A stretch of 64,000 nt of DNA from Allobosea sp. 67-29. GTDB lineage: Bacteria > Pseudomonadota > Alphaproteobacteria > Rhizobiales > Beijerinckiaceae. A program made the position numbers and the translations under genes. Location: the NCBI RefSeq assembly GCF_001898115.1, contig NZ_MKSQ01000010.1:54058-118057 (forward strand), read 5' to 3'. Positions within the stretch are counted from its first letter, which is position 1. Each line of letters starts with the position of its first letter. Under the pieces are notes generated by a model that saw only the letters and a list, made by a program, of their open reading frames with translations, was not told where the DNA came from and searched no databases. Below are positions 33,310 to 42,705 of the stretch, piece by piece.

Positions 33310-34746
33310 TCAGGGGGCGATGAAATGGTCCTGCGTCCGCACCACCTCGCCCGCGAAGAGGTCCGACGCCGTGAAGGTGATGACCTGGCTCTGCTCGAGC
33401 GGCGTGCCGGGCGGAACCGTGACCAGCACGCGCACCTCGCGCGAGGAGTCCGGATCGACGTCGATCACCGGCCGGAAATCGGCCGTGGCCCTGACCCCGA
33501 CGGCTTCGACGCCGATGCCGGGCAGACCGGCGACGCTCAGGGCGAAGGGCCGCGTCTCCGGCCGCTTGTTGAGCAGGCGTACCGTGTAGGCGTTCCGCAA
33601 CGAGCCGTCATGCAGGCGCACGAAAAGCGGCGTACGCTCGTGCAGCACCGAGATCCCGACGGTCGAGCGCGTGGCGAGCTGATAGAGCATGGCGCCGCCC
33701 ACCAGCAGGATCAGCGCGGCATAGATCGCGGTGCGCAGCCGCAGCGGCCGGTAGACGGGCGCGAGCCCGTCCTGGCGGCGCTTGAGATTGGCCTCGGTGT
33801 CGTAGCCGATCAGCCGCGCCGGGCGGCCGATCTTGTCCATCACGGTGTCGCAGGCGTCGATGCACAGGCCGCACTGGATGCAGTCGAGCTGGGCGCCGTC
33901 GCGGATGTCGATGCCGGTCGGGCAGACGGCGATGCACTGGCGGCAGTCGACGCAGTCGCCCGCCGGCTGGCCGGCCGCCCGCAGCCGCGCCGCCTGCTTG
34001 ACCGAGACGCGCGGCTCGCCGCGATCGTAGCGGTAGGTGACGTTGAGGGCCTCGTCGTCGGTCAGTGCCGCCTGGATGCGCGGCCATGGGCACATGAACT
34101 TGCAGACCTGCTCGCGCATGTGCCCGGCAAGCGCGTAGGTGGTGAAGGTCAGGATGCCGATCCAGACATAGGCCATGCCCGGCGCCGTCAGGGTCGCAAG
34201 CTGGCGCACCAGCGTCGGCGCGTCGGCGAAGTAGAGGACCCAGGCACCGCCGGTCCACCAGGCGATCATGAGCCAGACGAGATGCTTGGCGCCCTTGCGC
34301 CAGAGCTTGTCCGCGCTCCACGGCGCGTCGTCGCGCTGCATGCGCTCGCGCCGGTCGCCCTCGAAGGCGCGCTCGACGGCGAGGAAGAGGTCGGTCCAGA
34401 CCGTCTGCGGGCAGAGATAGCCGCACCAGATCCGCCCTGCGACGGCGTTCATCAGGAACAGGACGAAGGCCGCGAGAACCAGCAGGCCGGTGAAGTAATA
34501 GACTTCCTGCGGCCAGATCTCGATGAAGAAGAAGTAGAAGCGATTATGCGCGAGGTCGAGCAGGATGGCCTGGTCGGGCAGGTTCGGCCCGCGGTCCCAG
34601 CGCAGGAAGGGCAGCAGATAGTAGATCGCGAGGCAGACGACCAGCAATCCCCATTTCAAGCGCCGGAACGGGCCCGACACGCTCTGGGGATAGACTTTCT
34701 TCGACGGTGCGAAGAGGGGCAGGTCGTCAGCCTCGCTGACCGACAT
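33310..34746 (-). CDS. ccoG: cbb3 oxidase accessory ferredoxin-like protein CcoG/FixG
   Basis: The 478-residue membrane protein has four or five hydrophobic segments and two [4Fe-4S]-type cysteine clusters in its centre (GDCVDCRQCIAVCPTGIDIR and DCIQCGLCIDACDTVMDKIGRP). A C-terminal immunoglobulin-like periplasmic domain follows. It is thought to handle copper/electrons for cbb3 maturation. ATG 34746 was chosen because GGGGGA stands 7 nt upstream and it falls 1 nt after the ccoP stop; an in-frame ATG at 34776 would overlap ccoP. Confidence 0.94.
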   Translation of the reverse strand: MSVSEADDLPLFAPSKKVYPQSVSGPFRRLKWGLLVVCLAIYYLLPFLRWDRGPNLPDQAILLDLAHNRFYFFFIEIWPQEVYYFTGLLVLAAFVLFLMNAVAGRIWCGYLCPQTVWTDLFLAVERAFEGDRRERMQRDDAPWSADKLWRKGAKHLVWLMIAWWTGGAWVLYFADAPTLVRQLATLTAPGMAYVWIGILTFTTYALAGHMREQVCKFMCPWPRIQAALTDDEALNVTYRYDRGEPRVSVKQAARLRAAGQPAGDCVDCRQCIAVCPTGIDIRDGAQLDCIQCGLCIDACDTVMDKIGRPARLIGYDTEANLKRRQDGLAPVYRPLRLRTAIYAALILLVGGAMLYQLATRSTVGISVLHERTPLFVRLHDGSLRNAYTVRLLNKRPETRPFALSVAGLPGIGVEAVGVRATADFRPVIDVDPDSSREVRVLVTVPPGTPLEQSQVITFTASDLFAGEVVRTQDHFIAP

Positions 34747-34747
34747 C

Positions 34748-35638
34748 TCACTGTCCCCCGCCGAGCGAATGGACATAGACGGTCAGGGCCTTGATCGTGG
34801 TTGGATCGAGCCGCGGGCCCCAGGCCGGCATGACGCCGCCGCGGCCGTTGGTGATCGTCTCGGTGATCGTCGGCAGGTCCATGCCGTAGAGCGTGATCGC
34901 ATCCGTCAGGTTCGGCGCGCCCATTTCCTGGTTGCCCTTGCCTTGCGGCCCGTGGCAGGCGGCGCAGGTGTCGGCGAAGATCTGGCGCCCCCTGGCGAGA
35001 TCCGCCTTGGCGTCGGTCGGCAGGCCGGCGAGCGCGCGCACATGGTTGGCGACGGCGACGATCTCGTCGCGCTTGAGGATGCCGTCCCTGCCGAAGGCCG
35101 GCATCTGGCTGATCCGCGTGTCGGAATCGGTGGCGACGCGGATGCCGTGCTGCAGGGTTTGCTGGATCGCGTCCGGGGTACCGCCCCAGAGCCAGTCGTC
35201 GTCGTTGAGATTGGGGAAGCCTTTCCCGCCGGCGCCGCCGACGCCGTGGCAGGCGACGCAATTGTCGCCGAAGGCGGCCTTGCCCTGCGCCATCGCGATG
35301 CGGAACAGGTTGGGATCGGCCTTGATCTGCTCCAGCGAGGCCTGGGTGAGGCCGGCCGCCTGGCTGGCCCGGCGGGCCTGCAGCTCGGCCATGTCGTCGG
35401 CGATGGCGGCGCGCGTGGCGTAGCCGATCACGCCTCGGGTGGCGCCGCTGATCAGCGGCCAGGACGGGTAGACGATCCAGTAGCCGATCGACCAGACGAT
35501 CGTGGCGTAGAAGATGCCGAGCCACCAGCGCGGCAGCGGGGTGTTGAGCTCGCGGATGCCATCCCATTCATGGCCGGTCGTCGCGATGCCGGTATGGGCG
35601 TCGATCTCGTGGGAATGGGGCTCGTGATGCGGATCCAT
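34748..35638 (-). CDS. ccoP: cbb3-type cytochrome c oxidase subunit III (CcoP/FixP)
   Basis: The 296-residue dihaem cytochrome c has one membrane segment (RWWLGIFYATIVWSIGYWIVYP, about 37-58) and two haem sites: C127-x-x-C130-H131 (CVACHG) and C225-x-x-C228-H229 (CAACHG). It passes electrons to the oxidase core. The N-terminus is His-rich (HHEPHSHEIDAH). It starts 3 nt after ccoQ. Confidence 0.95.
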   Translation of the reverse strand: MDPHHEPHSHEIDAHTGIATTGHEWDGIRELNTPLPRWWLGIFYATIVWSIGYWIVYPSWPLISGATRGVIGYATRAAIADDMAELQARRASQAAGLTQASLEQIKADPNLFRIAMAQGKAAFGDNCVACHGVGGAGGKGFPNLNDDDWLWGGTPDAIQQTLQHGIRVATDSDTRISQMPAFGRDGILKRDEIVAVANHVRALAGLPTDAKADLARGRQIFADTCAACHGPQGKGNQEMGAPNLTDAITLYGMDLPTITETITNGRGGVMPAWGPRLDPTTIKALTVYVHSLGGGQ

Positions 35639-35641
35639 GTC

Positions 35642-35797
35642 TCAATCCTCCTGCAGAGGCTGGAGGGCGGCCCGCTCGAAGCGGCTGCGGTTCCGCGGCC
35701 AGAAGGCGTAGGCGCAGACCGAGAGGAAGACGGCGACGAAATAGAGGAGCCCGGCAGACTGCGCGAAGCGGGCCAGTGCGTGATAGGTCGTTTCCAT
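35642..35797 (-). CDS. ccoQ: cbb3-type oxidase small subunit CcoQ
   Basis: The 51-residue protein has one membrane segment (AGLLYFVAVFLSVCAYAFWP) followed by the basic stretch RNRSRFERAAL, the usual CcoQ form. It helps stabilise the complex. It lies between ccoO (11 nt) and ccoP (3 nt). Confidence 0.92.
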   Translation of the reverse strand: METTYHALARFAQSAGLLYFVAVFLSVCAYAFWPRNRSRFERAALQPLQED

Positions 35798-35808
35798 GGC
35801 AGCCTCGC

Positions 35809-36573
35809 TCAGCGGATGTTCGCTTTGTCGTCGTAGAGCTTGAAGTCGATGAACGTGCCGAGGACCTGCAGATAGGCGATCAGCGCGTCGGCCTCGGTGA
35901 TCCGGCCGGGGTCACCGTCGAAATCGCGGGCCTGCGCCTTGGGATAGCGCTTCGCCAGATCGTCCTGGCCCGGGTGGTCGGGCGTGGCCTGGGCCTTCAG
36001 GTCCGTCCGGGCTGCGGCGATCATCTCGTCGGTATAGGGCACGCCGCCGGCGCGGTTCGCCCGCATCTCGTCGCCGATCTCCCCCAATGGCAGCTCGTTG
36101 CGGAACAGGAAGCCGTAGCCGGGCATGATCGATTGCGGCACGATCAGCCGCGGGTCCTCGAGATGCAGGCGATGCCACTCGTCCGAATACTTGCCGCCGA
36201 CGCGGGCGAGATCGGGCCCGATCCGCTTCGAGCCCCACTGGAACGGCTTGTCGTACATGCTCTCGGCGGCGAGCGAGTAGTGCCCGTAGCGCTCGACCTC
36301 GTCGCGCAGCGGCCGGATCATCTGGCTGTGGCAGTTGTAGCAGCCCTCGCGGACGTAGATCGCCCGCCCGGCCAGCTCGAGCGGCGTGTAGGGCCGCATG
36401 CCCTCCACCGTCTCGATGGTGTTCTTCAGGTAGAACAGCGGGGCGATCTCGACGAGGCCGCCGACCGAGATCACCAGCAGCACGCCGATGATCAGGATGA
36501 TCGAGTTGGTCTCGAAGATCTTGTGCTTGGACCAGAGCGAGCGGCGCGGCCCGGCCGCGTTGGACAGGGACAT
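35809..36573 (-). CDS. ccoO: cbb3-type cytochrome c oxidase subunit II (CcoO/FixO)
   Basis: The 254-residue monohaem cytochrome c has an N-terminal membrane anchor ([21 protein letters not shown], about 23-43) and one haem site C78-x-x-C81-H82 ([14 protein letters not shown]). The axial Met region is in [11 protein letters not shown] 36573 gives the expected start ([21 protein letters not shown]). It follows ccoN by 11 nt. Confidence 0.95.
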   Translation of the reverse strand: MSLSNAAGPRRSLWSKHKIFETNSIILIIGVLLVISVGGLVEIAPLFYLKNTIETVEGMRPYTPLELAGRAIYVREGCYNCHSQMIRPLRDEVERYGHYSLAAESMYDKPFQWGSKRIGPDLARVGGKYSDEWHRLHLEDPRLIVPQSIMPGYGFLFRNELPLGEIGDEMRANRAGGVPYTDEMIAAARTDLKAQATPDHPGQDDLAKRYPKAQARDFDGDPGRITEADALIAYLQVLGTFIDFKLYDDKANIR

Positions 36574-36584
36574 CGGCTGGGTCC

Positions 36585-38264
36585 TCACTGCGCGGGAACG
36601 AGCTGCGGGGCGAGGCGGCCGGCATCGGCGGGCTCGCTCGCGGGGGCGTCGACGGATTCGCTGCGCACCGTCATCCAGAGATTGAAGGCCATGATCAGCG
36701 CGCCGGTCAGGAACAGCGCCCCGCCGAGCGCGCGGATGACGTAGTAGGGGTGCATCGCCGCGACGGTCTCGATGAAGGAGTATTCGAGGAAGCCCAGCGA
36801 GGTATAGGCGCGCCACATCAGGCCCTGCATGATGCCCGCGACCCACATCGCCGAGATGTAGAGCACGATGCCCAGGGTCGAGATCCAGAAGTGCCAGTTG
36901 ACGAGCTTGAGGGAATAGAGCTCGCGCCGGTTCCACAGCCAGGGCACGAGGCAGTAGATCGCGCCGAAGGAGATGTAGGCGACCCAGCCGAGCGCGCCGG
37001 AATGGACGTGGCCGACGGTCCAGTCGGTGTAGTGCGACAGGCCGTTGACGGCCTTGATCGACATCAGCGGGCCCTCGAAGGTCGACATGCCGTAGAAGGC
37101 GAGCGAGACCACCATCATCCGCAGCACCGGGTCGGTGCGCAGCTTGTCCCAGGCGCCCGAGAGGGTCATGATCCCGTTGATCATCCCGCCCCAGGACGGC
37201 ATCCACAGCATGATCGAGAAGGTCATGCCGAGCGTCTGCGCCCAGTCGGGCAGGGCGGTGTAGTGGAGGTGATGCGGCCCCGCCCAGATGTATAGGAAGA
37301 TCAGCGCCCAGAAATGGATGATCGAGAGCCGGTAGCTGTAGATCGGCCGGTTCGCCCGCTTCGGCACGAAGTAGTACATGATCGCGAGGAAGCCGGCTGT
37401 CAGGAAGAAGCCCACCGCATTGTGGCCGTACCACCACTGGAACATCGCATCCTGCACGCCCGACCAGACGATGTAGGATTTCGGCGAGAGCACCGAGGCG
37501 GGGACGGTCAGGTTGTTGCCGAGATGCAGCACGGCGATCGTCAGGATGAAGCCGAGATAGAACCAGTTCGCCACGTAGATGTGGGGTTCGCGGCGCTTGG
37601 CGAGCGTCGCTAGGAAGACGAGCAGGTAGACGACCCAGACGACGGTCAGCCACAGATCGGCGTACCATTCGGGCTCGGCGTACTCCTTGCCCTGGGTGAT
37701 GCCCAGCAGGTAGCCGGTGCCGGCGATGACGATGAAGAGATTGTAGCCGAGCACGACGAACCAGGGGGCGAGATCGCCCGCGAGCCTTGCCCGCGACGTG
37801 CGCTGGACCACGTAGAAGGAGGTCGCGATCAGCACGTTGCCGCCGAAGGCGAAGATGACGGCCGAGGTGTGCAGCGGCCGCATCCGCCCGAAATTCGTCC
37901 AGGGCAGGTCGAGGTTCAGCGCCGGGAAGGCGAGCTGGGAGGCGATGAGCAGGCCGACCGCGAAGCCGGCGATGCCCCAGAACATGGCGGCCACGACGCC
38001 GAACTTCACCGGCCCCATGTTGTAGTTCGGCTTGCCGTCGATCTCCTGCGGCACCGGAAGCACCCGGCCGTCGAAGCAGCGGTTTCCGATGAACAGGACG
38101 GCGCCGAGCGCGGCGAGAAGGCCGAGGACGGCATGGAAGGCGAAAGCCGAACTCTCGGTCAGGCCGGCAACCAGCATGAGCATCGGAATCGCGGCTGCCG
38201 CCAACCCGATTCCGAGCATCTCTCCGACTTCCAGTCGCCGGACCGGATACCCAAGCGCTGACAT
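36585..38264 (-). CDS. ccoN: cbb3-type cytochrome c oxidase subunit I (CcoN/FixN)
   Basis: The 559-residue haem-copper oxidase core has about 12-14 membrane segments. Haem and copper ligands are visible in [28 protein letters not shown] (Cu-B His and the cross-linked Tyr), [15 protein letters not shown] and [19 protein letters not shown]. It reduces O2 to water at low oxygen. ATG 38264 is preceded 61 nt upstream by an FNR/FixK-type box, so the ccoNOQP-GHIS set is probably induced under microaerobic conditions. Confidence 0.96.
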   Translation of the reverse strand: MSALGYPVRRLEVGEMLGIGLAAAAIPMLMLVAGLTESSAFAFHAVLGLLAALGAVLFIGNRCFDGRVLPVPQEIDGKPNYNMGPVKFGVVAAMFWGIAGFAVGLLIASQLAFPALNLDLPWTNFGRMRPLHTSAVIFAFGGNVLIATSFYVVQRTSRARLAGDLAPWFVVLGYNLFIVIAGTGYLLGITQGKEYAEPEWYADLWLTVVWVVYLLVFLATLAKRREPHIYVANWFYLGFILTIAVLHLGNNLTVPASVLSPKSYIVWSGVQDAMFQWWYGHNAVGFFLTAGFLAIMYYFVPKRANRPIYSYRLSIIHFWALIFLYIWAGPHHLHYTALPDWAQTLGMTFSIMLWMPSWGGMINGIMTLSGAWDKLRTDPVLRMMVVSLAFYGMSTFEGPLMSIKAVNGLSHYTDWTVGHVHSGALGWVAYISFGAIYCLVPWLWNRRELYSLKLVNWHFWISTLGIVLYISAMWVAGIMQGLMWRAYTSLGFLEYSFIETVAAMHPYYVIRALGGALFLTGALIMAFNLWMTVRSESVDAPASEPADAGRLAPQLVPAQ

Positions 38265-38324
38265 TGTGCGTGCCCCTTGCCCCAAGCGTTTCACATCGCT
38301 TAGGCGCGGTTGCGGGGGGGCGCC

Positions 38325-38338
38325 TTGATGCAGATCAA
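38325..38338. promoter_or_regulatory. FNR/FixK-type box ahead of ccoN
   Basis: TTGATGCAGATCAA matches the TTGAT-N4-ATCAA consensus at every defined position. It lies 61 nt upstream of the ccoN start codon, a distance that fits an activator site near -41. No fixK or fnr gene is in the window. Confidence 0.9.
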
Positions 38339-38441
38339 CCCGGCCGCCGCGCCGATCGCGCGTGGCGCCGCCGCCCGGTAGGGCGCTCCCGGGCAGGTGT
38401 GGCGCGGCATCTCGCGGATGGCTTCGGCAGGCCCGCCGGGC

Positions 38442-39782
38442 TCAGGCGGCGGGGCTGTAGCGGCGCGCTGATTGCTGCAGATGGGCGTCGAAGGCGGAAG
38501 CGACCTTGCGGACCATCCAGCGCGCCTGCGGCGCGACCTGCAGATGGGTGCCGTCGAACGCGATCAGCCCCTCCGACGCGAGCGCGCGCAGCGCCGGCCC
38601 GGCATCGGCCAGGACGGTCCGATCCAGGCCGTGGCGGCGGCAGACGGCCTCGATGTCGACCTTCATGTCGCACATCAGCCGCTCGATCACGTCGCCGCGC
38701 AGCCTGTCTTCGGCGCTCAGCCGGTAGCCCCTGGCGACGGGCAGCTCGCCGGCGGCGATGCTTTGCCGGTACGGGCCGATGACCGGCTCGTTCTGGACAT
38801 AGCCCTGCGGCAGGCGCCCGATCGCCGACGGCCCGAAGCCCAGCAGGGCCTGGCAGGCGTCGGTGGTGTAGCCCTGGAAATTGCGGTGCAGCCGGCCCTC
38901 CTTCCAGGCGATCGCCATCGGGTCGCATGGCCGGGCGAAGTGATCGAGCCCGATCCGCACGAAGCCGCCGGCGACGAGGCGCTGCGCGATCGCCTCGGCC
39001 TGCGCGCGCCGGGCCTCGCCGCCCGGCAGATCCGCCTCGGCGATGCGGCGCTGGTGCTTCTTGAAGCCGGGAAGATGCGCATAGCCGAAGACCGAGATCC
39101 GGTCCGGCGCGAGCGCCAGGCATTGCTCGACCGTCTCGATGCAGGAGTCGACGCTCTGGCCGGGCAGCCCGTAGATCAGATCGAAGCTGATCGCCGCGAC
39201 ACCGGCCTTGCGCAGCCCGGCTACGACTTCCGCGGTCTGCTGCGGGCTCTGGATCCGGTTGATCGCCCGCTGCACCAGCGGGTCGAAGCTCTGGATGCCG
39301 ATGCTCGCGCGGTTGACGCCTTGGCTCGCCAGTGTCGCGATCATCGCCGACGCCATGCGGCGCGGATCGATCTCGACCGCGATCTCGGCATCCGGCGCGA
39401 AGGCGAAGCGATGCCGCAACAGGGCCAAGAGCCCGGCGAAATCCTCGGGCCGGAGGATGGTGGGCGTGCCGCCGCCGAAATGCAGGTGCCGGACGTGAAG
39501 CGGCCGCACCGGCAGCGCCGCGACCGCCTCGATTTCCCGACGCAGCGAGGCGAGATAGGCCTCGATCGGTCCGTCGCGCAGGGCGACCGTCGTATGGCAG
39601 CCGCAATACCAGCACATCGACCGGCAGAAGGGCACGTGGACATAGAGCGAGACGTCGAGCTCGGCCGGCAGCTCCGCCAGCCAGCGCCGATAATCCGACG
39701 CGCCGACGGCCGTGCTGAAATGAGGAGCGGTCGGATAGCTCGTATAGCGCGGAAGGCGCTCGTCCAGATAGTTCGGTTGCAT
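38442..39782 (-). CDS. hemN: Oxygen-independent coproporphyrinogen III oxidase
   Basis: The 446-residue radical-SAM enzyme converts coproporphyrinogen III to protoporphyrinogen IX without O2, for haem synthesis at low oxygen. The [4Fe-4S] site is C53-x3-C57-x2-C60-x-C62 (PFCRSMCWYCGCHTT), exactly the HemN spacing. The N-terminal trip-wire region (RYTSYPTAPHFS) and FGGGTPTIL are present. It stands directly upstream of ccoN on the same strand and has its own FNR-like box, so both are likely co-regulated. Confidence 0.95.
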   Translation of the reverse strand: MQPNYLDERLPRYTSYPTAPHFSTAVGASDYRRWLAELPAELDVSLYVHVPFCRSMCWYCGCHTTVALRDGPIEAYLASLRREIEAVAALPVRPLHVRHLHFGGGTPTILRPEDFAGLLALLRHRFAFAPDAEIAVEIDPRRMASAMIATLASQGVNRASIGIQSFDPLVQRAINRIQSPQQTAEVVAGLRKAGVAAISFDLIYGLPGQSVDSCIETVEQCLALAPDRISVFGYAHLPGFKKHQRRIAEADLPGGEARRAQAEAIAQRLVAGGFVRIGLDHFARPCDPMAIAWKEGRLHRNFQGYTTDACQALLGFGPSAIGRLPQGYVQNEPVIGPYRQSIAAGELPVARGYRLSAEDRLRGDVIERLMCDMKVDIEAVCRRHGLDRTVLADAGPALRALASEGLIAFDGTHLQVAPQARWMVRKVASAFDAHLQQSARRYSPAA

Positions 39783-39839
39783 GGGCCGCCTTCGAAAGCC
39801 GGTTTGAGCCCGTCCTAGGAGGAGCCTCGTCCGCTCGCA

Positions 39840-39853
39840 TTGATCTAGGACAA
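39840..39853. promoter_or_regulatory. FNR/FixK-like box ahead of hemN
   Basis: On the minus strand this reads TTGTCCTAGATCAA: the TTG-N8-CAA core and one perfect ATCAA half. It lies 58 nt upstream of the hemN start, almost the same distance as the ccoN box. It is weaker than the ccoN site because the other half is TTGTC rather than TTGAT. Confidence 0.6.
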
Positions 39854-40054
39854 GCGCGGAAGGCCGCGATCCGCGCCCGTGGGGCCGGCGCCGTCATGGC
39901 GACTGGCAACGGATAGTCAGGGATGACGGTCGATAGAGCAGGGTGGGGGGAGCGAAAAAGGATGCGACCAGAAACGGCGGCATGCCGGAAAGCCCGCCTC
40001 GCCGAGCTGGCGATCGGACGCGTCAGGGGGGGGCGCGGAAGGCGTTCAAAAAGC

Positions 40055-40079
40055 AAAAAGCGCCGGAAGATCCGACGCT
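40055..40079 (-). terminator. Rho-independent terminator after tRNA-Gly
   Basis: On the minus strand AGCGTCGGA and TCCGGCGCT pair over 9 bp (one G-U) around a 3-nt loop and are followed by TTTTT. It ends the tRNA transcript about 30 nt downstream of the tRNA 3' end. Confidence 0.85.
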
Positions 40080-40107
40080 TGCATGCTTCTCAGCGCTTTC
40101 GATTGTC

Positions 40108-40182
40108 TGGAGCGGGCGAAGGGATTCGAACCCTCGACCCCAACCTTGGCAAGGTTGTGCTCTACCCCTGAGCTACACCCGC
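40108..40182 (-). tRNA. tRNA-Gly (anticodon GCC)
   Basis: The minus strand gives a complete cloverleaf. The acceptor arm is GCGGGTG pairing with CGCCCGC, then a T discriminator and an encoded CCA. The D arm has AGCTCAGGGGTAGAGC and the anticodon arm ACCTTGCCAAGGT with anticodon GCC. The T arm holds GTTCGAATC. It lies between hemN and the deacylase gene and is followed by its own terminator. Confidence 0.98.
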
Positions 40183-40462
40183 ATCCGAGACAGTCGCACC
40201 GTGGCGGCGCGGCCGGGTTATTGCCCCAAAGCGCTGCGGAGCGCAAGCGTTTCGGCAAAGTTTTTTTGGGCCTGTCGATAAGATCGGGTCCGGGTCGCGG
40301 GAGAGCCCGCTGCCGGAGCCCGGTCGCGGGCGTCGCGGGGCTGGCCGGTCCGCTGCCCGCTTCCGGCGCGGAGCGCGCGTGCGGGAATCCGAATTCCGCT
40401 TCGGGCCGGAATCGGCTAGAGCCCGGACGGATCGGAACGAAACGGTTGGCCACGTCCTTGCC

Positions 40463-41002
40463 ATGACTGCGATTGTCCAGAACGCCCCCCTCGGCCCGGA
40501 GGAGCTGTGCGCCAGGCTGACGGCGAGCGGCATCGCCTTTCACCGCACCGACCATCCGGCCGTGTTCACGGTGGCCGAGACGGCGCCGCATCGCGACGCG
40601 ATGACCGGGCTGCAGACCAAGAACCTGTTCCTGAAGGACAAGAAGGGTCGGCTGTTCCTGGTCTCGGCGCGATCCGACGCCCGCATCGACCTGAAGCGGC
40701 TGCACGAGCGGCTGGGAGCGAGCGGGCGGCTTTCGTTCGGCTCGGCCGAACTGCTCCTGGAGACGCTCGGCGTGACGCCCGGATCGGTCACCGCCTTCGC
40801 GGTCGTCAACGACCGCAAGGGCGCGGTGACCATGGTGCTCGACGCCAATCTGACGACAGGGGAGGAGGTCAACTTCCATCCGCTCGTCAACACCGCCACG
40901 CTGCGCGTCGCGCGCGACGATCTCCTGGCCTTCCTGCGCGAGACCGGGCACGAGCCGATGATCGTCGATTTGCCGGTGCCGCCCGATGGACAGAACGGCT
41001 AA
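40463..41002 (+). CDS. YbaK/ProX-type aminoacyl-tRNA deacylase
   Basis: The 179-residue protein is a prolyl-tRNA editing (ProX/PrdX) domain. These proteins hydrolyse mischarged Ala- or Cys-tRNA(Pro) and related species. Motifs include HRTDHPAVFTVAETAPHRD, GLQTKNLFLKDKKGRLFLVSA (with the conserved Lys), RLSFGSAELLLETLGVTPGSVTAFAVVND and NFHPLVNTATLRV. ATG 40463 starts the conserved part. It stands alone downstream of the tRNA gene, transcribed the other way. Confidence 0.9.
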   Translation: MTAIVQNAPLGPEELCARLTASGIAFHRTDHPAVFTVAETAPHRDAMTGLQTKNLFLKDKKGRLFLVSARSDARIDLKRLHERLGASGRLSFGSAELLLETLGVTPGSVTAFAVVNDRKGAVTMVLDANLTTGEEVNFHPLVNTATLRVARDDLLAFLRETGHEPMIVDLPVPPDGQNG

Positions 41003-41115
41003 AGCTCCCCATCTATGGGACGGTTCCGCCGCGGCGGGCCAATGGCGAACGGACAGATTCTCCGGACGGCGGCAGACGCCCTGAACCGGAGCGACGGCAT
41101 CACGAAGGGCGACCC

Positions 41116-42015
41116 ATGCTGGTCAATGGCGAGGCGGCCGAGCAACCCGGCCTGATCAAGGACACCACCACCCAGGGCTTCCGGCAGGACGTCATCACCG
41201 AATCGATGCAGCAGCCGGTGCTGGTCGATTTCTGGGCGCCGTGGTGCGGGCCCTGCAAGCAGCTCACCCCCGTGATCGAGAAGGCGGTCAAGGCGGCCGG
41301 CGGCAAGGTCAAGCTCGTCAAGATGAACATCGACGACCACCCGCAGATTCCGGGCCAGCTCGGGATCCAGTCGATTCCCGCGGTCATCGCCTTCAAGCAG
41401 GGCCAGCCGATCGACGGCTTCATGGGCGCGCAGCCGGAAAGCCAGGTCAAGGCCTTCATCGAGCGGCTCGTCGGACCGGTCGGGCCGGGCGAGGCCGAGG
41501 AACTGATCGCGGCGGCGCAGGAAGCGCTCGCGGCCGGCGACGCCGCCGGCGCGAGCGAGCTCTATGCACATGTGCTGCAGATGGAGCCCGAGAACCTTGC
41601 CGCCATCGCCGGCCTGTCGCGGCTGCATCTGGACACGGGCGACCTGGAGGGTGCCAAGGGCATTCTCGCCATGGCGCCGCAGGACAAGGCGGGCGATCCG
41701 GCGATCGCCGCGGTGCGCGCCGCGATCGAGCTCGCCGAGCAGGCGGCCGCGCTCGGCGACACGGCGGAGCTGGAGCGGAAGGTTGCGGCCGATCCCAAGG
41801 ACCATCAGGCTCGCTTCGACCTCGCGCTGGCTCTCAACGCCCGGGACAGGCGCGACGAGGCGGTCGACCATCTGATCGCCATCATCAAGGCCGACAGGAC
41901 ATGGAACGACGACGGCGCGCGCAAGCAGCTGCTGCAGTTCTTCGAGGCCTGGGGGCCGATGGACGAGGCGAGCGTGGCCGGGCGCCGGAAGCTCTCGACC
42001 CTGTTGTTTTCCTGA
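41116..42015 (+). CDS. Thioredoxin-TPR protein (YbbN/CnoX-like co-chaperone)
   Basis: The 299-residue cytoplasmic protein has an N-terminal thioredoxin domain with an intact active site (FWAPWCGPCKQL, Cys44 and Cys47) and cis-Pro (GIQSIPAVIAF). A C-terminal TPR-like helical part follows (QEALAAGDAAGASELYAHVLQMEPENLAAIAGLSRLHLDTGDLEGA, FDLALALNARDRRDEAVDHLIAII). This is the YbbN/CnoX layout, a chaperone-linked thioredoxin. It is followed at 18 nt by a Lon N-domain gene, a pairing common in Hyphomicrobiales. Confidence 0.9.
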   Translation: MLVNGEAAEQPGLIKDTTTQGFRQDVITESMQQPVLVDFWAPWCGPCKQLTPVIEKAVKAAGGKVKLVKMNIDDHPQIPGQLGIQSIPAVIAFKQGQPIDGFMGAQPESQVKAFIERLVGPVGPGEAEELIAAAQEALAAGDAAGASELYAHVLQMEPENLAAIAGLSRLHLDTGDLEGAKGILAMAPQDKAGDPAIAAVRAAIELAEQAAALGDTAELERKVAADPKDHQARFDLALALNARDRRDEAVDHLIAIIKADRTWNDDGARKQLLQFFEAWGPMDEASVAGRRKLSTLLFS

Positions 42016-42033
42016 AGGCGGAAGGACGAGCGG

Positions 42034-42705
42034 ATGGGCATGAACGCCGTCTACAAGGGGGCCGGGGATTGCCCGCAGGTGATTCCGCTGTTCCCCCTGT
42101 CCGGCGCCTTGCTGCTGCCGCGCGGGCAGATGCCGCTCAACATCTTCGAGCCGCGCTATCTGGCGATGATCGACGACGCGATCAGGGGGAACCGCGTCAT
42201 CGGTATCATTCAGCCGGAACCTGACGACGGGCGCAGCCCCGAAGTTCCGCCGCTGCTTCGGGTCGGCTGCCTCGGTCGCATCACCCAGTTCGCCGAGACA
42301 GGCGATGACCGCTACATCATCAGCCTCACGGGCATCAGCCGCTTCCGCGTCATCGAAGAGCTGCCGGTCGCGACGCCCTATCGGCAGGCGCGGGTGGACT
42401 ACGAGCCGTTCGCCGTCGATTTCGTCGCACGGGCCGGCGAGGAGGAGGTCGATCGCGACGGGTTGCTCAGGGCGCTGCGCGACTTCGCCAAGGCGAACGA
42501 CCTCAAGATCGACTGGAAGGGCGTCGGCGAGGCGCCGAACGAGGCGCTGGTCAATGCGCTGGCGATGATGTGTCCCTTCGGCCCGCGCGAGAAGCAGGCG
42601 CTGCTCGAGGCCCGCAGCCTGGGCGAGCGGGCCGCGGTGCTGGTGGCGATCACCGAGATCGAGCTCGCCCGCGGCGGCAACGATCCCGATACGACCCTGC
42701 AGTGA
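42034..42705 (+). CDS. Lon N-terminal (substrate-binding) domain protein
   Basis: The 223-residue protein consists of a stand-alone Lon N-domain (VIPLFPLSGALLLPRGQMPLNIFEPRYLAMIDDAIRGNRVIGIIQP; LLRVGCLGRITQFAETGDDRYIISLTGISRFRV). It has no ATPase or protease part. It probably binds unfolded substrates or acts with the thioredoxin-TPR protein upstream. Its stop overlaps the GTG of the next gene. Confidence 0.9.
   Translation: MGMNAVYKGAGDCPQVIPLFPLSGALLLPRGQMPLNIFEPRYLAMIDDAIRGNRVIGIIQPEPDDGRSPEVPPLLRVGCLGRITQFAETGDDRYIISLTGISRFRVIEELPVATPYRQARVDYEPFAVDFVARAGEEEVDRDGLLRALRDFAKANDLKIDWKGVGEAPNEALVNALAMMCPFGPREKQALLEARSLGERAAVLVAITEIELARGGNDPDTTLQ

Noticed and set aside
34747..34776. Upstream in-frame ATG (34776) as start of ccoG
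   Set aside because: It would overlap ccoP by about 29 nt and lacks a ribosome-binding site, whereas ATG 34746 has GGGGGA at the right distance.
30808..34794. A plus-strand open frame of about 1,330 codons
   Set aside because: It is antisense to ccoI, ccoH and ccoG, which have complete motifs on the minus strand. Its translation is compositionally biased and unrecognisable.
40083..40466. Frame with the KGFEPSTPTLARLCSTPELHP segment
   Set aside because: It is the translation of the tRNA-Gly gene, a well-known annotation artefact.
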